From Frigoriglobus tundricola (GTDB lineage: Bacteria; Planctomycetota; Planctomycetia; Gemmatales; Gemmataceae): 64,000 nt of DNA. The notes below the pieces were generated by a model. The model was not told the DNA's origin and ran no database searches. It was given only the letters and a program-made list of their open reading frames with translations. Position 1 is the stretch's first letter; each line of letters starts with the position of its first letter. The stretch covers positions 4,712,001 through 4,776,000 of the forward strand of contig NZ_CP053452.2 of NCBI RefSeq assembly GCF_013128195.2, given 5' to 3'. Positions 9,532-18,748 of the stretch are shown piece after piece. Made by a program: the position numbers and the translations under genes.

Positions 9532-10407
9532 ATGTTTCGCGTTTTGTCGCTGGCCTCCGTGGCCGCTTTGGTTCTCGCGACGCCGGTCGAGGCGAAGCGG
9601 GTCATGCGGCTGTTCACGCCGGTCGAGAAGCTCGTCCGCGCCGACGTGGTGGCGGTCGGCAAGGTGACCGCGCTGGAAAAAGACACGGTCACCGCCGCCC
9701 CCGCACCCGGCGCGACCGACAAACTCACGTACAAGATCGCGGTCCTGAAGGTGGAGACCGGCCTCTACGGCGCGGCCACCGTCACGCACGTGAAGGTCGG
9801 GTTCATCCCGCCGGCTCCCGTTGATCCCAACGCCCCGCCCGCGCCCGTCCGTCCGGGGCGCGGCGGGTTCCAACAGGTCAACCTGACCGTGGGGCTGGAA
9901 GGGCTCTTCTACCTGACCAAGCACCACAGCGGCGAGTTCTACGTCATCAGCCCGATCTTGGCCCCGACCGAGGCCACGGCGGACGGGTTCAAGGACCAGG
10001 TCGCAATGGTGAAGAAGGGCGTTGAGGTGCTGGCCGATCCGACGAAGGCGCTCAAGGCGGAGAAGGCCGACGACCGGCTTTTCGCGGCCAACGTGTTGGT
10101 AACCAAATATCGCACGTACCCCGAGGGCGGCGGCGAGGTCGAAAACGTGAAGGTGCCCGCCGACGAGAGCAAGCTCATCCTGAAGGCCCTCGCCGAGGGC
10201 AACTGGAAGAGCGACCCGAAAACGCCCCAGGCGCCCAACGCGTACCAGTCTTTCGGCCAGCTCGGCCTGACCGATAAGGACGGCTGGACGTTCCCGGCCG
10301 TGAAGCCGGGCGAGGACTTCATCGACAAGACCAAGGACGCGTTCACCGCGTGGCTCGCCGGCGCCGGCAAAGACTACCAAATCGAGAAGCTGGTGGTGAA
10401 GAAGTAG
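9532..10407 (+). CDS. secreted protein of unknown function (tandem paralog 2)
   Basis: 291 residues from the ATG at 9532, which has CAGGAG six bases upstream and opens a signal peptide (MFRVLSLASVAALVLATPVEA). It shares with the preceding gene the blocks VVAVGKVTALEKDTV, KLTYKIAVLKVETGLYG, VKVGFIPPAPVDPNAPP, EGLFYLTKHHSGEFYVI, LVTKYRTYPEGGGEVENV and PADESKLILKALAEGNW, so the pair arose by tandem duplication. The proline-rich linker differs (APVRPGRGG). A strong hairpin follows, suggesting the two genes may share a transcript. Function unknown. Confidence 0.8.
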   Translation: MFRVLSLASVAALVLATPVEAKRVMRLFTPVEKLVRADVVAVGKVTALEKDTVTAAPAPGATDKLTYKIAVLKVETGLYGAATVTHVKVGFIPPAPVDPNAPPAPVRPGRGGFQQVNLTVGLEGLFYLTKHHSGEFYVISPILAPTEATADGFKDQVAMVKKGVEVLADPTKALKAEKADDRLFAANVLVTKYRTYPEGGGEVENVKVPADESKLILKALAEGNWKSDPKTPQAPNAYQSFGQLGLTDKDGWTFPAVKPGEDFIDKTKDAFTAWLAGAGKDYQIEKLVVKK

Positions 10408-10431
10408 TAGCGCCATCAGGAGTCACGCAGC

Positions 10432-10468
10432 TGTGGTTGTGAGCCCGTTCCGAGGGCTCACAACCACA
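10432..10468 (+). terminator. perfect 15-bp hairpin terminator
   Basis: TGTGGTTGTGAGCCC (10432-10446), 7-nt loop, GGGCTCACAACCACA (10454-10468). It starts 24 bp after the stop of the preceding gene. The following bases are not T-rich. Confidence 0.75.
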
Positions 10469-10601
10469 CATCACACGTCTCTGCACTCGGTCTGATACTG
10501 GCGCGGGGAGTAGCGTTTCCGTGCGGATCGGGTAAGCTGGGCGTGGCGGCTCCGGGCAAGGGCTTCCGCCCCGCGCCTTCTTCAACACCGAACACCGCAC
10601 C

Positions 10602-11786
10602 ATGCCCCGACTGTTGCTGGTCGAAGACGAAGTGGTGAACCGCGACCTGTTCCGGCGGCGGCTGGAGCGGAAGGGGTACGTCGTCGTCACGGCGGAGGAC
10701 GGGCTCCGGGCCGTGGCGCTGACGCGGAGCGAGATGCCCGACCTCGTGCTGATGGACCTGGGCCTGCCGGACATCGACGGGTGGGAGGCCACGCGGCGGA
10801 TCAAGGCCGACCCCGCGACCGCGGCGGTCCCGGTGGTCGTGCTCTCGGCGCACGCCACCACCGACGCGCGGAACAAGGCGTTCGCGGCGGGGTGCGAGGA
10901 GTTCGAGACGAAACCGGTGAACTGGGAGGCGCTGTTCAAGAAGATCGAGGAGGCGCTCGCCCGGGCGCGCGAGCGGGCCGCGGCCCGGGCCGCCCCGCCG
11001 GCCGACGAGATCGACTTTGGCGGGACGGCCGGGCCGGACCCGATGGCCGTGACCGCCGTACTCCGCAAGGGCCAGCGCACGCTGGCGGGCGACGCGCGGC
11101 CGGACGCGGGCGACGTGTGCGTCGTGCAGCCGAAGCGGATCCTGGTGGTCGAGGACAACGAGCCGAACCGCGTGCTCCTGTGCCGGCGGCTGAACGGCCG
11201 CGGGTTCCTGACCACCGAGGCCGCGGACGGCCGACGGGCGCTCGAACTGGTCGCGAAGACCCGGTTCGACCTCGTGCTGTGCGACGTCATGATGCCCGGC
11301 GTGGACGGCTACGAGGTGCTGAGGGCCATGAAGGCCGACCCGGACCTGCGGGCGATCCCGGTAATCATGGTTTCCGCGCGGGACGACACGGCGGGGGTGG
11401 TGCAGTGCATCGAGATGGGCGCGGAGGACTACCTCCAGAAGCCCTACGACCCGGTGCTCCTACACGCCCGCGTGAACGCGTGCCTCGACAAGCGCCGGCT
11501 CCGCGACCAGGAGGTCGCGTACTTGCGCGGGGTGGCCGACCTGACCCGGGCGGCGGAACACGTCGAAAAGGGGACGTTCGACCCGGGGCTCCTGGCCGAG
11601 GTCGCCGCCCGGGGCGACGCGCTGGGCACGCTGGCCCGCGTGTTCGCGAAGATGGCGCACGAGGTGCAGGGCCGCGAGCGGCAGTTGCGGGCCGACGTGC
11701 AGAAACTCGCCACGGCCACGGGGGACCGCCGCGAGGTCGCGCCGAAGCCGGGGGACACACTCATCCTGCCGCGTCCGCCCAAATAA
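10602..11786 (+). CDS. double-receiver response regulator without a classical output domain
   Basis: 394 residues. REC1 (about 1-125) has the acidic pair EDE, phospho-acceptor Asp in LVLMDLGLPDIDGWEA, Ser/Thr in VVLSAHA and Lys in ETKPVNW. A linker of about 45 residues follows, then REC2 (about 170-295) with VVEDNEPN, LVLCDVMMPGVDGYEV, VSARDD and LQKPYDP. The last 100 residues are a helical, probably coiled-coil tail (GTLARVFAKMAHEVQGRERQL). The layout resembles PleD or adenylate cyclase-linked receivers but lacks GGDEF, HD-GYP or DNA-binding domains. No histidine kinase is adjacent, so it is an orphan regulator that probably acts by protein contact. Confidence 0.88.
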   Translation: MPRLLLVEDEVVNRDLFRRRLERKGYVVVTAEDGLRAVALTRSEMPDLVLMDLGLPDIDGWEATRRIKADPATAAVPVVVLSAHATTDARNKAFAAGCEEFETKPVNWEALFKKIEEALARARERAAARAAPPADEIDFGGTAGPDPMAVTAVLRKGQRTLAGDARPDAGDVCVVQPKRILVVEDNEPNRVLLCRRLNGRGFLTTEAADGRRALELVAKTRFDLVLCDVMMPGVDGYEVLRAMKADPDLRAIPVIMVSARDDTAGVVQCIEMGAEDYLQKPYDPVLLHARVNACLDKRRLRDQEVAYLRGVADLTRAAEHVEKGTFDPGLLAEVAARGDALGTLARVFAKMAHEVQGRERQLRADVQKLATATGDRREVAPKPGDTLILPRPPK

Positions 11787-11808
11787 GAATGGCTTAATGT
11801 TGTGCCGG

Positions 11809-11903
11809 GAAAGTAGGCGACTCGCTCCGCGAGTCGCGCCCTCGGCGACCCGATCTTTGGAGTGGGTGACTGGTGTCACTCGCGGAGCGAGTGACCTACT
11901 TTC
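11809..11903. repeat. inverted repeat, family B (CACTCGCTCCGCGAGTG)
   Basis: Arms 11809-11835 and 11877-11903 pair over about 27 bp with two mismatches and contain ACTCGCTCCGCGAGT. A second copy with the same AAGT.GG.CACTCGCTCCGCGAGTG word is at 29417-29500. It sits between two convergent genes and may act as a bidirectional terminator. Confidence 0.8.
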
Positions 11904-11906
11904 GGA

Positions 11907-12536
11907 TCACTTCGCGTCGGCCGCCGCCTGGAAGTTGCTCAGTTCCAGAAGCACCTTCTCGCCGCCCTGAAGGAGGAACTCCTCCTTCACGATGCCGCGG
12001 TCCTTGGCGAACCAGATGCGGACGGTCGTCTTGGCCCCGGCGATGTCCATGTCCTTGCCTTCCACGAACACCGTGTCGTAATCGACGTTCTGGATCTTGA
12101 CCTTCTCCTTGTCGTTCACCACCTTCAGCGTGCCCTTGATGACCTGCGTGCTCAGCTTGCTGTTCACCTCCCAGGAGTCGCCCTTCTTGACCGGCAGCGG
12201 CAGCACCTTCACGAACGGGTCGAGCTTGTCGTCCTTCACGCGGGTGCGGTACACGCCGTCGGCCCGGACCACGTACCACTCGCTCGTCTTGGCCTCGCCG
12301 ACCTTCACGTCCTTGCCGACGAACGTGTCCACCTGGTACTGCTCCTCGGTGCCCACCTTCTCGGTCTTGACGACGCTCACGGTCACGTCGTTATCGCCGA
12401 CCCTGTACGTCCACTTCGTCCCCTTCTTCAGGGGAAAGTAGCCGTCGGCGGAAGCGTCCTTGGGCGGCTGTGCCAGCAGCACGCCGCCGAACAACACCGC
12501 CGCCGCACCGACGACCGACCGGATCGCGCGCAACAT
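11907..12536 (-). CDS. secreted beta-rich protein of unknown function
   Basis: 209 residues beginning with a signal peptide (MLRAIRSVVGAAAVLFGGVLLAQ). The mature part begins YFPLKKGTKWTYRVGDNDVTV, a pattern repeated in exported planctomycete proteins (YxPLKxGTxWTY), followed by VGTEEQYQVDTFVG, WYVVRADGVYR, VKKGDSWEV and WFAKDRGIVKEEFLLQGGEKVLLEL. The whole reads as alternating strands and is likely a lipocalin-like or LolA-like binding protein in the periplasm, but no name can be given. The start has a normal spacing; no neighbour on the same strand shares a transcript. Confidence 0.78.
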   Translation of the reverse strand: MLRAIRSVVGAAAVLFGGVLLAQPPKDASADGYFPLKKGTKWTYRVGDNDVTVSVVKTEKVGTEEQYQVDTFVGKDVKVGEAKTSEWYVVRADGVYRTRVKDDKLDPFVKVLPLPVKKGDSWEVNSKLSTQVIKGTLKVVNDKEKVKIQNVDYDTVFVEGKDMDIAGAKTTVRIWFAKDRGIVKEEFLLQGGEKVLLELSNFQAAADAK

Positions 12537-12806
12537 CCGCTACACTCCTGGGTTGGTTCCCGAGTTCGGGGAGACCGGGCTAGTATATGCGATTCATTAT
12601 GACCGGTTAGCGGGCGGGCGCACACGGACTTCCCCACCGGTTCGGACCGCTTTTAATCCGATTCTGCCGTTCCGGCCCGCCCCGTGGGCCGCGCTGCTAC
12701 CGACTTTCCGGGGCGCATTTCCATACGCCCTCCGCCGGAACCGTGTTCGATCCGGAGCCGGCGCTGGCGAAAGAAAACGGGCCACAGATGGCGCTCCTGT
12801 CGTCCG

Positions 12807-15800
12807 CTATTTCTTCGGCGTCACTTTCAGCAGGAACGAGTCGCTGTGGCCGCCGCTCGTGGGCTGGTACATCTGTTCGCCCCGGGCCGGCGGGAGGGTG
12901 AAGTCGCCCGCGAACTCGGCCAGCACCACGAACTCGGCGGTCGCGCTCGCGGCCGACTCGTAGTGGAAGCACGACATCGCCTCGCGGTCCTCGCGGAGGA
13001 CGTGCCCCTGAGCGTTTTGGGCCGCCGGGAACCGCCGCTCGTCGGCCGAGATGGTCTCGCACCCGGCCGGCTTCGGGCTCTCGATCAGGAAGTACTGGAG
13101 CGAACCGACCCGTGGCACGGCGGTCACGTTTACCTTCAGGTAGCTCCCGACGGGCACGCTCGCCCCGCTCTTGAGTTCGGTCCACTGCCCGTCGGCGCCA
13201 CGCAGGGTCACGGTGCGGGTCACCATCACCCCGTGGTCGCGGGCCGGCGTGCGCGTGCCGCCCGTGCGGGTGAACGAGACCGTGACGTGGACCAGCGCGC
13301 CGCCGCTCGCCTCGGCGCCCGTCACGCGGAACGTGTTCCCTCCGGCCTTCAGATCCGTACCAGCGAACCTCACGCTCTTGGACGCGGCCGAGTCGAGCGT
13401 CACGGCGCCGGCCCCGGTGCCGTTGAGGGCGATCTTGACGCTCCCGGCCGCGGCCGGGCCGGCCCGCACCGCGACGAGATAGTCGCACAATGCGTACAGC
13501 ACGCACGCCGTGTCCTTGGTGGAGTCCCACCGGTCGCCGCGCTTGGTGCTGTGGAAGTACGCGAGGGCACCCGGAATCAGCGGGTCTTTCGGGTCTTGCG
13601 CCACAAGGGCCTTCATCACCGTGGCCGTAACTTCGGTGGTGTTATCGGCCCAGCGCGAGAACCCGGCCTTCGTCCAGAACACGCGGTCGCCGGCCTTTTG
13701 CGCCCGCTTGCGCAGTTCGGCGGCCAGTTTGTCGGCGAGCGGCTTCTGCCCGTGCTTCGCGGCCAGTTCGAGAGCCAGGGCGTGCCCGGTGTCCGACATC
13801 TCGGCGCGCCCGACGGTCTTGTCGATTCGCGCGAACCAGGCGTTCAGGTTGGTGCCCTGCTTTTTCAGGCGGTCGGCGTCCAGCGCGGCGACCCACAGAC
13901 AGAACAGCGCGTCGTTGACATCGGTGTCGCGCCCGCCGTTCGGCTTCGCGAGGGCCGCGTCCCAGCCCTGTTTGATGGTCAGATCCCACAGGCCCGCCGA
14001 TTGGTCCAGGTACTGCCTGAGTCGGCCCATTCCGCGGTCGATGGTGCCGGGGTTCGGGCACGGGTAACCGGCCTCTTCCGCCGCGAGCAGCCCGAACATT
14101 GCATACGGCGTCATCATCTCGTGTGTCTGGCCGCTGCCCTGCCACGCCCACCCGCCGTCGGGCTGCTGGAGCTCGATCAGCCGCTTCTGCCCGGCCTCGA
14201 CCACCTTCGGCAACTTCTCCTCGAGCTGCTTGATGGTGCTGATGCCGGACTGCTTCAGGATCAGCCCGACGCGGAGCGCCGGGAGGAACCGGCTCATGGT
14301 CTGCTCGACGCACCCGTAGGGGTACTCGACGAGGTACGGGAGCGTGTCCGCGAGGTCGGCCGCCAGCGTCGGCGCGACGGTCACCGTCACCTGGGCCGTC
14401 TTCGGGTCGAAGCCCGCCGGCATGGTGAGCTTCAGGTCGTCTTTGCCCACCAAGCCGGATACGGTGACGCGTTCCGGTACCGTTGACGCCACCACCGGGA
14501 GCTTCTTGAGTGAGGCGTCGCTGCCGGCGGCACAGGTCGCGGACATGAGCAGGTCGGTCGTGCCCGGTTTGCCGGCCCGGTACGTCCAGTACGCCGGCAC
14601 GTTGCCGTTGGCCGGCACGGTCACCACTTGCTCGCCCGCGGACAGCACGGCGCCGTTTTCGGCCTTCAGGTGAACGCGGACGTTCTGCTCCCGGTCGGTC
14701 AGGTTGTGGACGGTGCCGAACACGCGCACCACGTCGCCCTCGGCGAACGTCCGCGGGAGCATCGGCCAAATCATGATCGGCCGCGTGGTCTTGAACCGGC
14801 TCGTCGCGCTGCCGACGTGCATCTTCGGCGAGACCGCGGTCACCTGCACGCGCCAGTTCGTGAGCGAGTCGGGCACCTTGAAGGCGGCCGTCGCCCGACC
14901 GGTCTTGTCGGTACGGAGGGCCGCGGTCCAGAACGCGCTGTCCGCAAAATCCCGGCGCACCACATCGTTGCCGACGCCCAGCGCCGGGAGCGGCGGGCCC
15001 GCCCCGAAATCGCGGTTGAACCCGAACGACATGCCCATCTGCCCGCCGACGAACGGCTGCGAGAACCCCATGTTCCCGCCGGGGTGCGAGAAGCTGCCCT
15101 GGATTCCGGCCACGCTCGGCACGCCGCCGCCGAACCCGAACCCCCTGCCACCAAAGCCGCCGCCACCAAAGCCGCCGCCGCCAAAGCCGCCGCCAAAGCC
15201 GCCGCCACTGAAGCCCATGTTCCAGACGCCGCCTTGAATGCCGAACTGTGCGCCGAGATTGCCAAACCCGCCAAATTGCCCGAACTGGCTGCCGAACCCA
15301 TTGAAGCCCTGAAACTGGTAGCCTCCGAACGCGTATCCGTTCGGGTAGAAGTGGCCGCGGTGCAGTGCCCACGGGTCTTGGCCATTGTGATGGGCCAGCG
15401 CGATCAGCACCACGTTGTCGATCACCGTGGCCGACAGGCGGGCCGGTCCACCGTTGTCGAGGGTGTCGAGGTGAAACAAGTCCCCGAGCCGCGCCGATTT
15501 GGGCACCTCCCAGAAGAGATCGGAACACGCGCCGCCGGCCAAGTATACCTCTAATCTCGCCAGCCGAACGAGCGTCACCATACCCATCCACTTCACTTTT
15601 CCCTCGTCCTTCCAATCCTTGGTGAGCGTCTCGAGGCGGTGTTTCAACCCCGGCTCTTTCGCGAGCGCGTCGGGGTCCTTCAGCACCGCCTCCGCCTCCA
15701 GGACCAGATCCGCGATGCGGACGTTACCCAACCGCGTGGCGGCGAGGTCGCGGGCGGCGCGGCCCTGACCGCGGGCGTCGGCGAGGTAGAAGTCGCGGAT

Positions 15801-18026
15801 GTTGCCGCTGAGATCGCCGGACACGCCGAGCAGCGATTCGTCGAACACCGACACGACCAGATCCACCTCCTCTTCGCGGTTCACCCGGAAGTTGAGCCTC
15901 ACGTCCGCTCCCGGCCCGACCGTATCCGGTGCGGTGGTGCTGACGGTGAGCGTTCGATCGGTGGGGGCGACGAACAGGTCGTGCTGGTCGGCGAACACGT
16001 TCGCCGCCGACTCCGGGTACTGCACGCACACGGAGCAGCCGTAGCGGAGGTTCGGTGGGAGCACCTCGTCGACGCGGACGGTACCGTTTGCTCCGGCGGT
16101 GAGCGGTTTCGCGAGCTTCACGCCGCCGGAATCGCGGAGCGTGAGGAGCATCTTCGCACCGGCGAACCGCGTGTGAACGGTCCCCGTCAGGTGCCCGCCG
16201 GCCGACAGTTCGCGGGCGTCGAGTTGCAGCACCACGCCCGGCATCTTCGCGGGTGCCTTCACTACGACGCCGGTCTCCGCCTGGAGCGTTGTACCGTCGG
16301 CGAGTCGCGTAACCGCGAGCAGCTTGTACGCGCCCGGGTGCTTGAGATCGACTTCCGCTCGACCGTTCACCACCGGAACGGCCGTCAGCACCTTGCGCTT
16401 CACCGGGTCGAACACGGGGAGCGACTTCCAGCCGTCCGCGGCGGGCTTCTTCTTCGGCTTTCCGGCGCCGAGCGGCGGAATCCGTGTGTGCTCCGCCAGT
16501 TCGCCGTCCTCGTCGCTGTATTGTGGCGCGAGCCACAGCGCCGACGAGGCGGCTTCGAGCTCCACGACGACGACGGTCGTCGCATACGCGTCCCTCGCGC
16601 CGAGGTTCACGGGCGTCACGGTCACCGGCACGTTCTCGCCGGTCCGGTACACCTCTTTCGGTGCGGCAATGGCGATCGCCTTCTCGCCGACGGGGGTGAG
16701 CGGGAACGTGCCGACGGCGCGGTTCTCGCGGCCCGTCTCGTCAACGAACGCGGCCGTGAGCGCCACGGAATGCTGGCCCCGCAGCCACTCCGGCAGCAGG
16801 TCGATGTTGACGGACCCGGGCCCGTCGCCGGCGAACTCGGCCGTGCCCTCGCGGGTGGCGACGGTGCGTGCCCCGAAGCCGGCGAACGACGCCGCGGACA
16901 CGCCGTTGGCGAGCGTCAGCAGGCGCTCGTCGTCGGGGAGGGCGGAAAAGTCGTCGGCCGACGGCGGGCCGGTCTCGGCGATCACGAACGCGGCCGGGTC
17001 GAGCGCCAGTTTGTTCACCTCGGCGGCCTTCGTGACCACGGCCGACCACGAAGCCGACGTGCCCTTTACCGGCCGGTCGAGGTAGTCGCGGGCGTCGAAC
17101 GTGACGAGCAGTTTACCGTCCTTCACTTCGCCCCTCAGTTTCATTCCGACCTTTGTCTTGCGGTACTCGCCGAGAAGCACGCGGGCGCCGCCCGCGAGGG
17201 CGGCCGCTTCGTCCGGAGGCGCGACGGCGATGCGGTAGTGGTCGAGCGCGTCGGCGTCGGTGAACGTGTACTGCCCGGTGAGCCGGCCCGCAGCGTCGGA
17301 CCGGAGCTTCAGTCGAGCGGCGCGGGTGCCGCGCGTCTCGCTCGTCACATCGACGGTGTACTCCCGGTCGGCGACCGGTTTGAAATCGATGCCGTCAACG
17401 GTGTCGTGAACGTAGGCGACGAACTTGAGGGTGTGGCCGGGGCGGTACGCCGAGCGGTCGGTGATGACGAACGCGGTGCGACGTGTGCCCTCCGGCCGGG
17501 CCGGCAGCGTGGTCCGGGCGGTGAGCCGCTTACCGGTACCGGTCGCGAGAGAGAACGCGAGCGGCTGTGGTTTTTCGGAGGTGTGTGCCCAGTGAAACGT
17601 GTTGTCCGCCCCGACGGTGGCCTCGAACTCCATCTGCCCGGCGGTGATGGTCACCTTCGCGCCGGCGTAGCTCTTTTCACCGGCAACCCACCCGCGGACG
17701 CCGCATTCGTCCGGCAGAACGATGAGGGCCGGGGCGTTGGTCGCGGGTTCCGTGATCGCGAACAGCGGTACGACTTCGCGCGGCTTCGCGACCTTCGGCG
17801 GCGGGGCGGGCGGCGGGTCGGCCCTCTCGGGTTTAGCGGCGACGAGCGCCGTGACGAGTGAAACGCACAGCAGGCCCGCGGTTAGGACCGCCAGTCCCCT
17901 GGAGAGACCGTGAAGCCCGGCTTTGCGGGCGACAGGTCGCGAGGAACGAGTGGAGAGGCCGTGAAGCCCGGCTCTGCGGGCGACAGGTCGCGAGGAACGA
18001 GTGGAGAGAGAACACGTCCACCGCAT
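12807..18026 (-). CDS. bacterial alpha-2-macroglobulin with intact thioester and Gly-rich bait segment
   Basis: 1739 residues from the ATG at 18026 (AAGGGG seven bases upstream). After a 40-residue Arg-rich leader made of two 17-residue repeats comes a membrane/signal segment (GLAVLTAGLLCVSLVTALVAA). Macroglobulin domains follow (TDRSAYRPGHTLKFVAYV, VFDESLLGVSGDL), then a Gly/Phe/Asn-rich stretch (about 890-1000) at the bait-region position, the MG7 core DSAFWTAALRTDKTGRATA, and the thioester motif CVEQ at Cys1239 inside the alpha-alpha barrel (YPYGCVEQTMSRFLPALR). Such proteins trap proteases in the periplasm. The usual partner pbpC is not adjacent. An upstream in-frame ATG (18125) would only lengthen the leader. 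Confidence 0.93.
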   Translation of the reverse strand: MRWTCSLSTRSSRPVARRAGLHGLSTRSSRPVARKAGLHGLSRGLAVLTAGLLCVSLVTALVAAKPERADPPPAPPPKVAKPREVVPLFAITEPATNAPALIVLPDECGVRGWVAGEKSYAGAKVTITAGQMEFEATVGADNTFHWAHTSEKPQPLAFSLATGTGKRLTARTTLPARPEGTRRTAFVITDRSAYRPGHTLKFVAYVHDTVDGIDFKPVADREYTVDVTSETRGTRAARLKLRSDAAGRLTGQYTFTDADALDHYRIAVAPPDEAAALAGGARVLLGEYRKTKVGMKLRGEVKDGKLLVTFDARDYLDRPVKGTSASWSAVVTKAAEVNKLALDPAAFVIAETGPPSADDFSALPDDERLLTLANGVSAASFAGFGARTVATREGTAEFAGDGPGSVNIDLLPEWLRGQHSVALTAAFVDETGRENRAVGTFPLTPVGEKAIAIAAPKEVYRTGENVPVTVTPVNLGARDAYATTVVVVELEAASSALWLAPQYSDEDGELAEHTRIPPLGAGKPKKKPAADGWKSLPVFDPVKRKVLTAVPVVNGRAEVDLKHPGAYKLLAVTRLADGTTLQAETGVVVKAPAKMPGVVLQLDARELSAGGHLTGTVHTRFAGAKMLLTLRDSGGVKLAKPLTAGANGTVRVDEVLPPNLRYGCSVCVQYPESAANVFADQHDLFVAPTDRTLTVSTTAPDTVGPGADVRLNFRVNREEEVDLVVSVFDESLLGVSGDLSGNIRDFYLADARGQGRAARDLAATRLGNVRIADLVLEAEAVLKDPDALAKEPGLKHRLETLTKDWKDEGKVKWMGMVTLVRLARLEVYLAGGACSDLFWEVPKSARLGDLFHLDTLDNGGPARLSATVIDNVVLIALAHHNGQDPWALHRGHFYPNGYAFGGYQFQGFNGFGSQFGQFGGFGNLGAQFGIQGGVWNMGFSGGGFGGGFGGGGFGGGGFGGRGFGFGGGVPSVAGIQGSFSHPGGNMGFSQPFVGGQMGMSFGFNRDFGAGPPLPALGVGNDVVRRDFADSAFWTAALRTDKTGRATAAFKVPDSLTNWRVQVTAVSPKMHVGSATSRFKTTRPIMIWPMLPRTFAEGDVVRVFGTVHNLTDREQNVRVHLKAENGAVLSAGEQVVTVPANGNVPAYWTYRAGKPGTTDLLMSATCAAGSDASLKKLPVVASTVPERVTVSGLVGKDDLKLTMPAGFDPKTAQVTVTVAPTLAADLADTLPYLVEYPYGCVEQTMSRFLPALRVGLILKQSGISTIKQLEEKLPKVVEAGQKRLIELQQPDGGWAWQGSGQTHEMMTPYAMFGLLAAEEAGYPCPNPGTIDRGMGRLRQYLDQSAGLWDLTIKQGWDAALAKPNGGRDTDVNDALFCLWVAALDADRLKKQGTNLNAWFARIDKTVGRAEMSDTGHALALELAAKHGQKPLADKLAAELRKRAQKAGDRVFWTKAGFSRWADNTTEVTATVMKALVAQDPKDPLIPGALAYFHSTKRGDRWDSTKDTACVLYALCDYLVAVRAGPAAAGSVKIALNGTGAGAVTLDSAASKSVRFAGTDLKAGGNTFRVTGAEASGGALVHVTVSFTRTGGTRTPARDHGVMVTRTVTLRGADGQWTELKSGASVPVGSYLKVNVTAVPRVGSLQYFLIESPKPAGCETISADERRFPAAQNAQGHVLREDREAMSCFHYESAASATAEFVVLAEFAGDFTLPPARGEQMYQPTSGGHSDSFLLKVTPKK
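17908..18009. repeat. tandem 51-bp direct repeat translated in the macroglobulin leader
   Basis: Copies 17908-17958 and 17959-18009 are nearly identical (one or two base differences); a partial third piece precedes them. On the minus strand they encode two in-frame 17-residue units LSTRSSRPVAR(R/K)AGLHG directly before the membrane segment. The Arg-rich, Gly-poor composition is unlike normal leaders, so the repeat looks like a dispersed element that has been captured at the gene start. Confidence 0.85.
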
Positions 18027-18134
18027 GAGACACCCCTTTTCGGCATGCGCACAGGCACCCGTATCATAACCCGACGATTCACGAACCGGGGATGAGCCGT
18101 GTTCCACAATTCCGAATTTCGGCACTTGAGAGAA

Positions 18135-18226
18135 TCAGCCGGTGTTCTTGTTGAACATGCACAGCAATAGATATTTTTAATTTAATATTCTTTTAATAAT
18201 AATTAAAATACATAAATATTACCGAT
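18135..18226. other. AT-rich island
   Basis: About 90 bp dominated by A and T (for example TTTTTAATTTAATATTC) in an otherwise GC-rich window. It lies upstream of the macroglobulin start on one side and of the decayed regulator on the other, so it could be a divergent promoter/UP-element region, a protein-bound silencing site or the scar of foreign DNA. Confidence 0.7.
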
Positions 18227-18748
18227 TTGCGCAAATCGCCCGAGTCGATTCTCGAACAGGGCCGCACGGCCGCCGAGATAATAGCTCGAGTGGCCGGCGC
18301 GGTCCTCGGATCGAGGTTGCGGTCGGCCCGTCTCCGTCAGGGGCTTTCGATCCGAAGCGGGGCACTCGGGCCGGTCCGAGCAAGACCTCCGTCGTCCGGC
18401 TGGAGCAGGGCCGAAATGCCCATCCGCTGACGGTGATCAAAGTGTGCAAGGCGCTGTGTACACCTGGCCGGGATTAACGACCCGAAGAGATCGAACGCCG
18501 CAGCCGTGGCCAGCCACCACGGGGCGGACGATCGCTGGTACGACTTGACCGATTTCGGCGCCGGCACGCTGGGCGGACTGGATCGCCCCCTGACACCGAA
18601 GGAGCGGAACCGATTTGCCGAACGCGGAACGGCAGTCGCGCTCCTGCTACTGAAAAGCCGTCTGGAGAGCGGCCACCTTCTCCCGGCGGTACTCGAACTC
18701 TACCGGGGCAGCCCACCTCGGAGTCACGACGGCGAAGAATTCGTCTAG
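18227..18748 (+). pseudogene. decayed XRE-type helix-turn-helix regulator
   Basis: Three frames must be joined to read the protein: GSRLRSARLRQGLSIR..GAL (about 18300-18365), then SKTSVVRLEQGRNAHPLTVIKVCKAL (18378-18455), then LAGINDPKRSNAAAVASHHGADDRWYDLTDFG to 18748. The first two blocks form the helix-turn-helix and the GxSxTSVxRLEQGR recognition region of XRE regulators; the third is a tail rich in charged residues (KERNRFAERGTAVALLLLK). At least two frameshifts make it non-functional as written. It would have bound DNA and perhaps paired with a toxin, but no partner remains. Confidence 0.65.
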
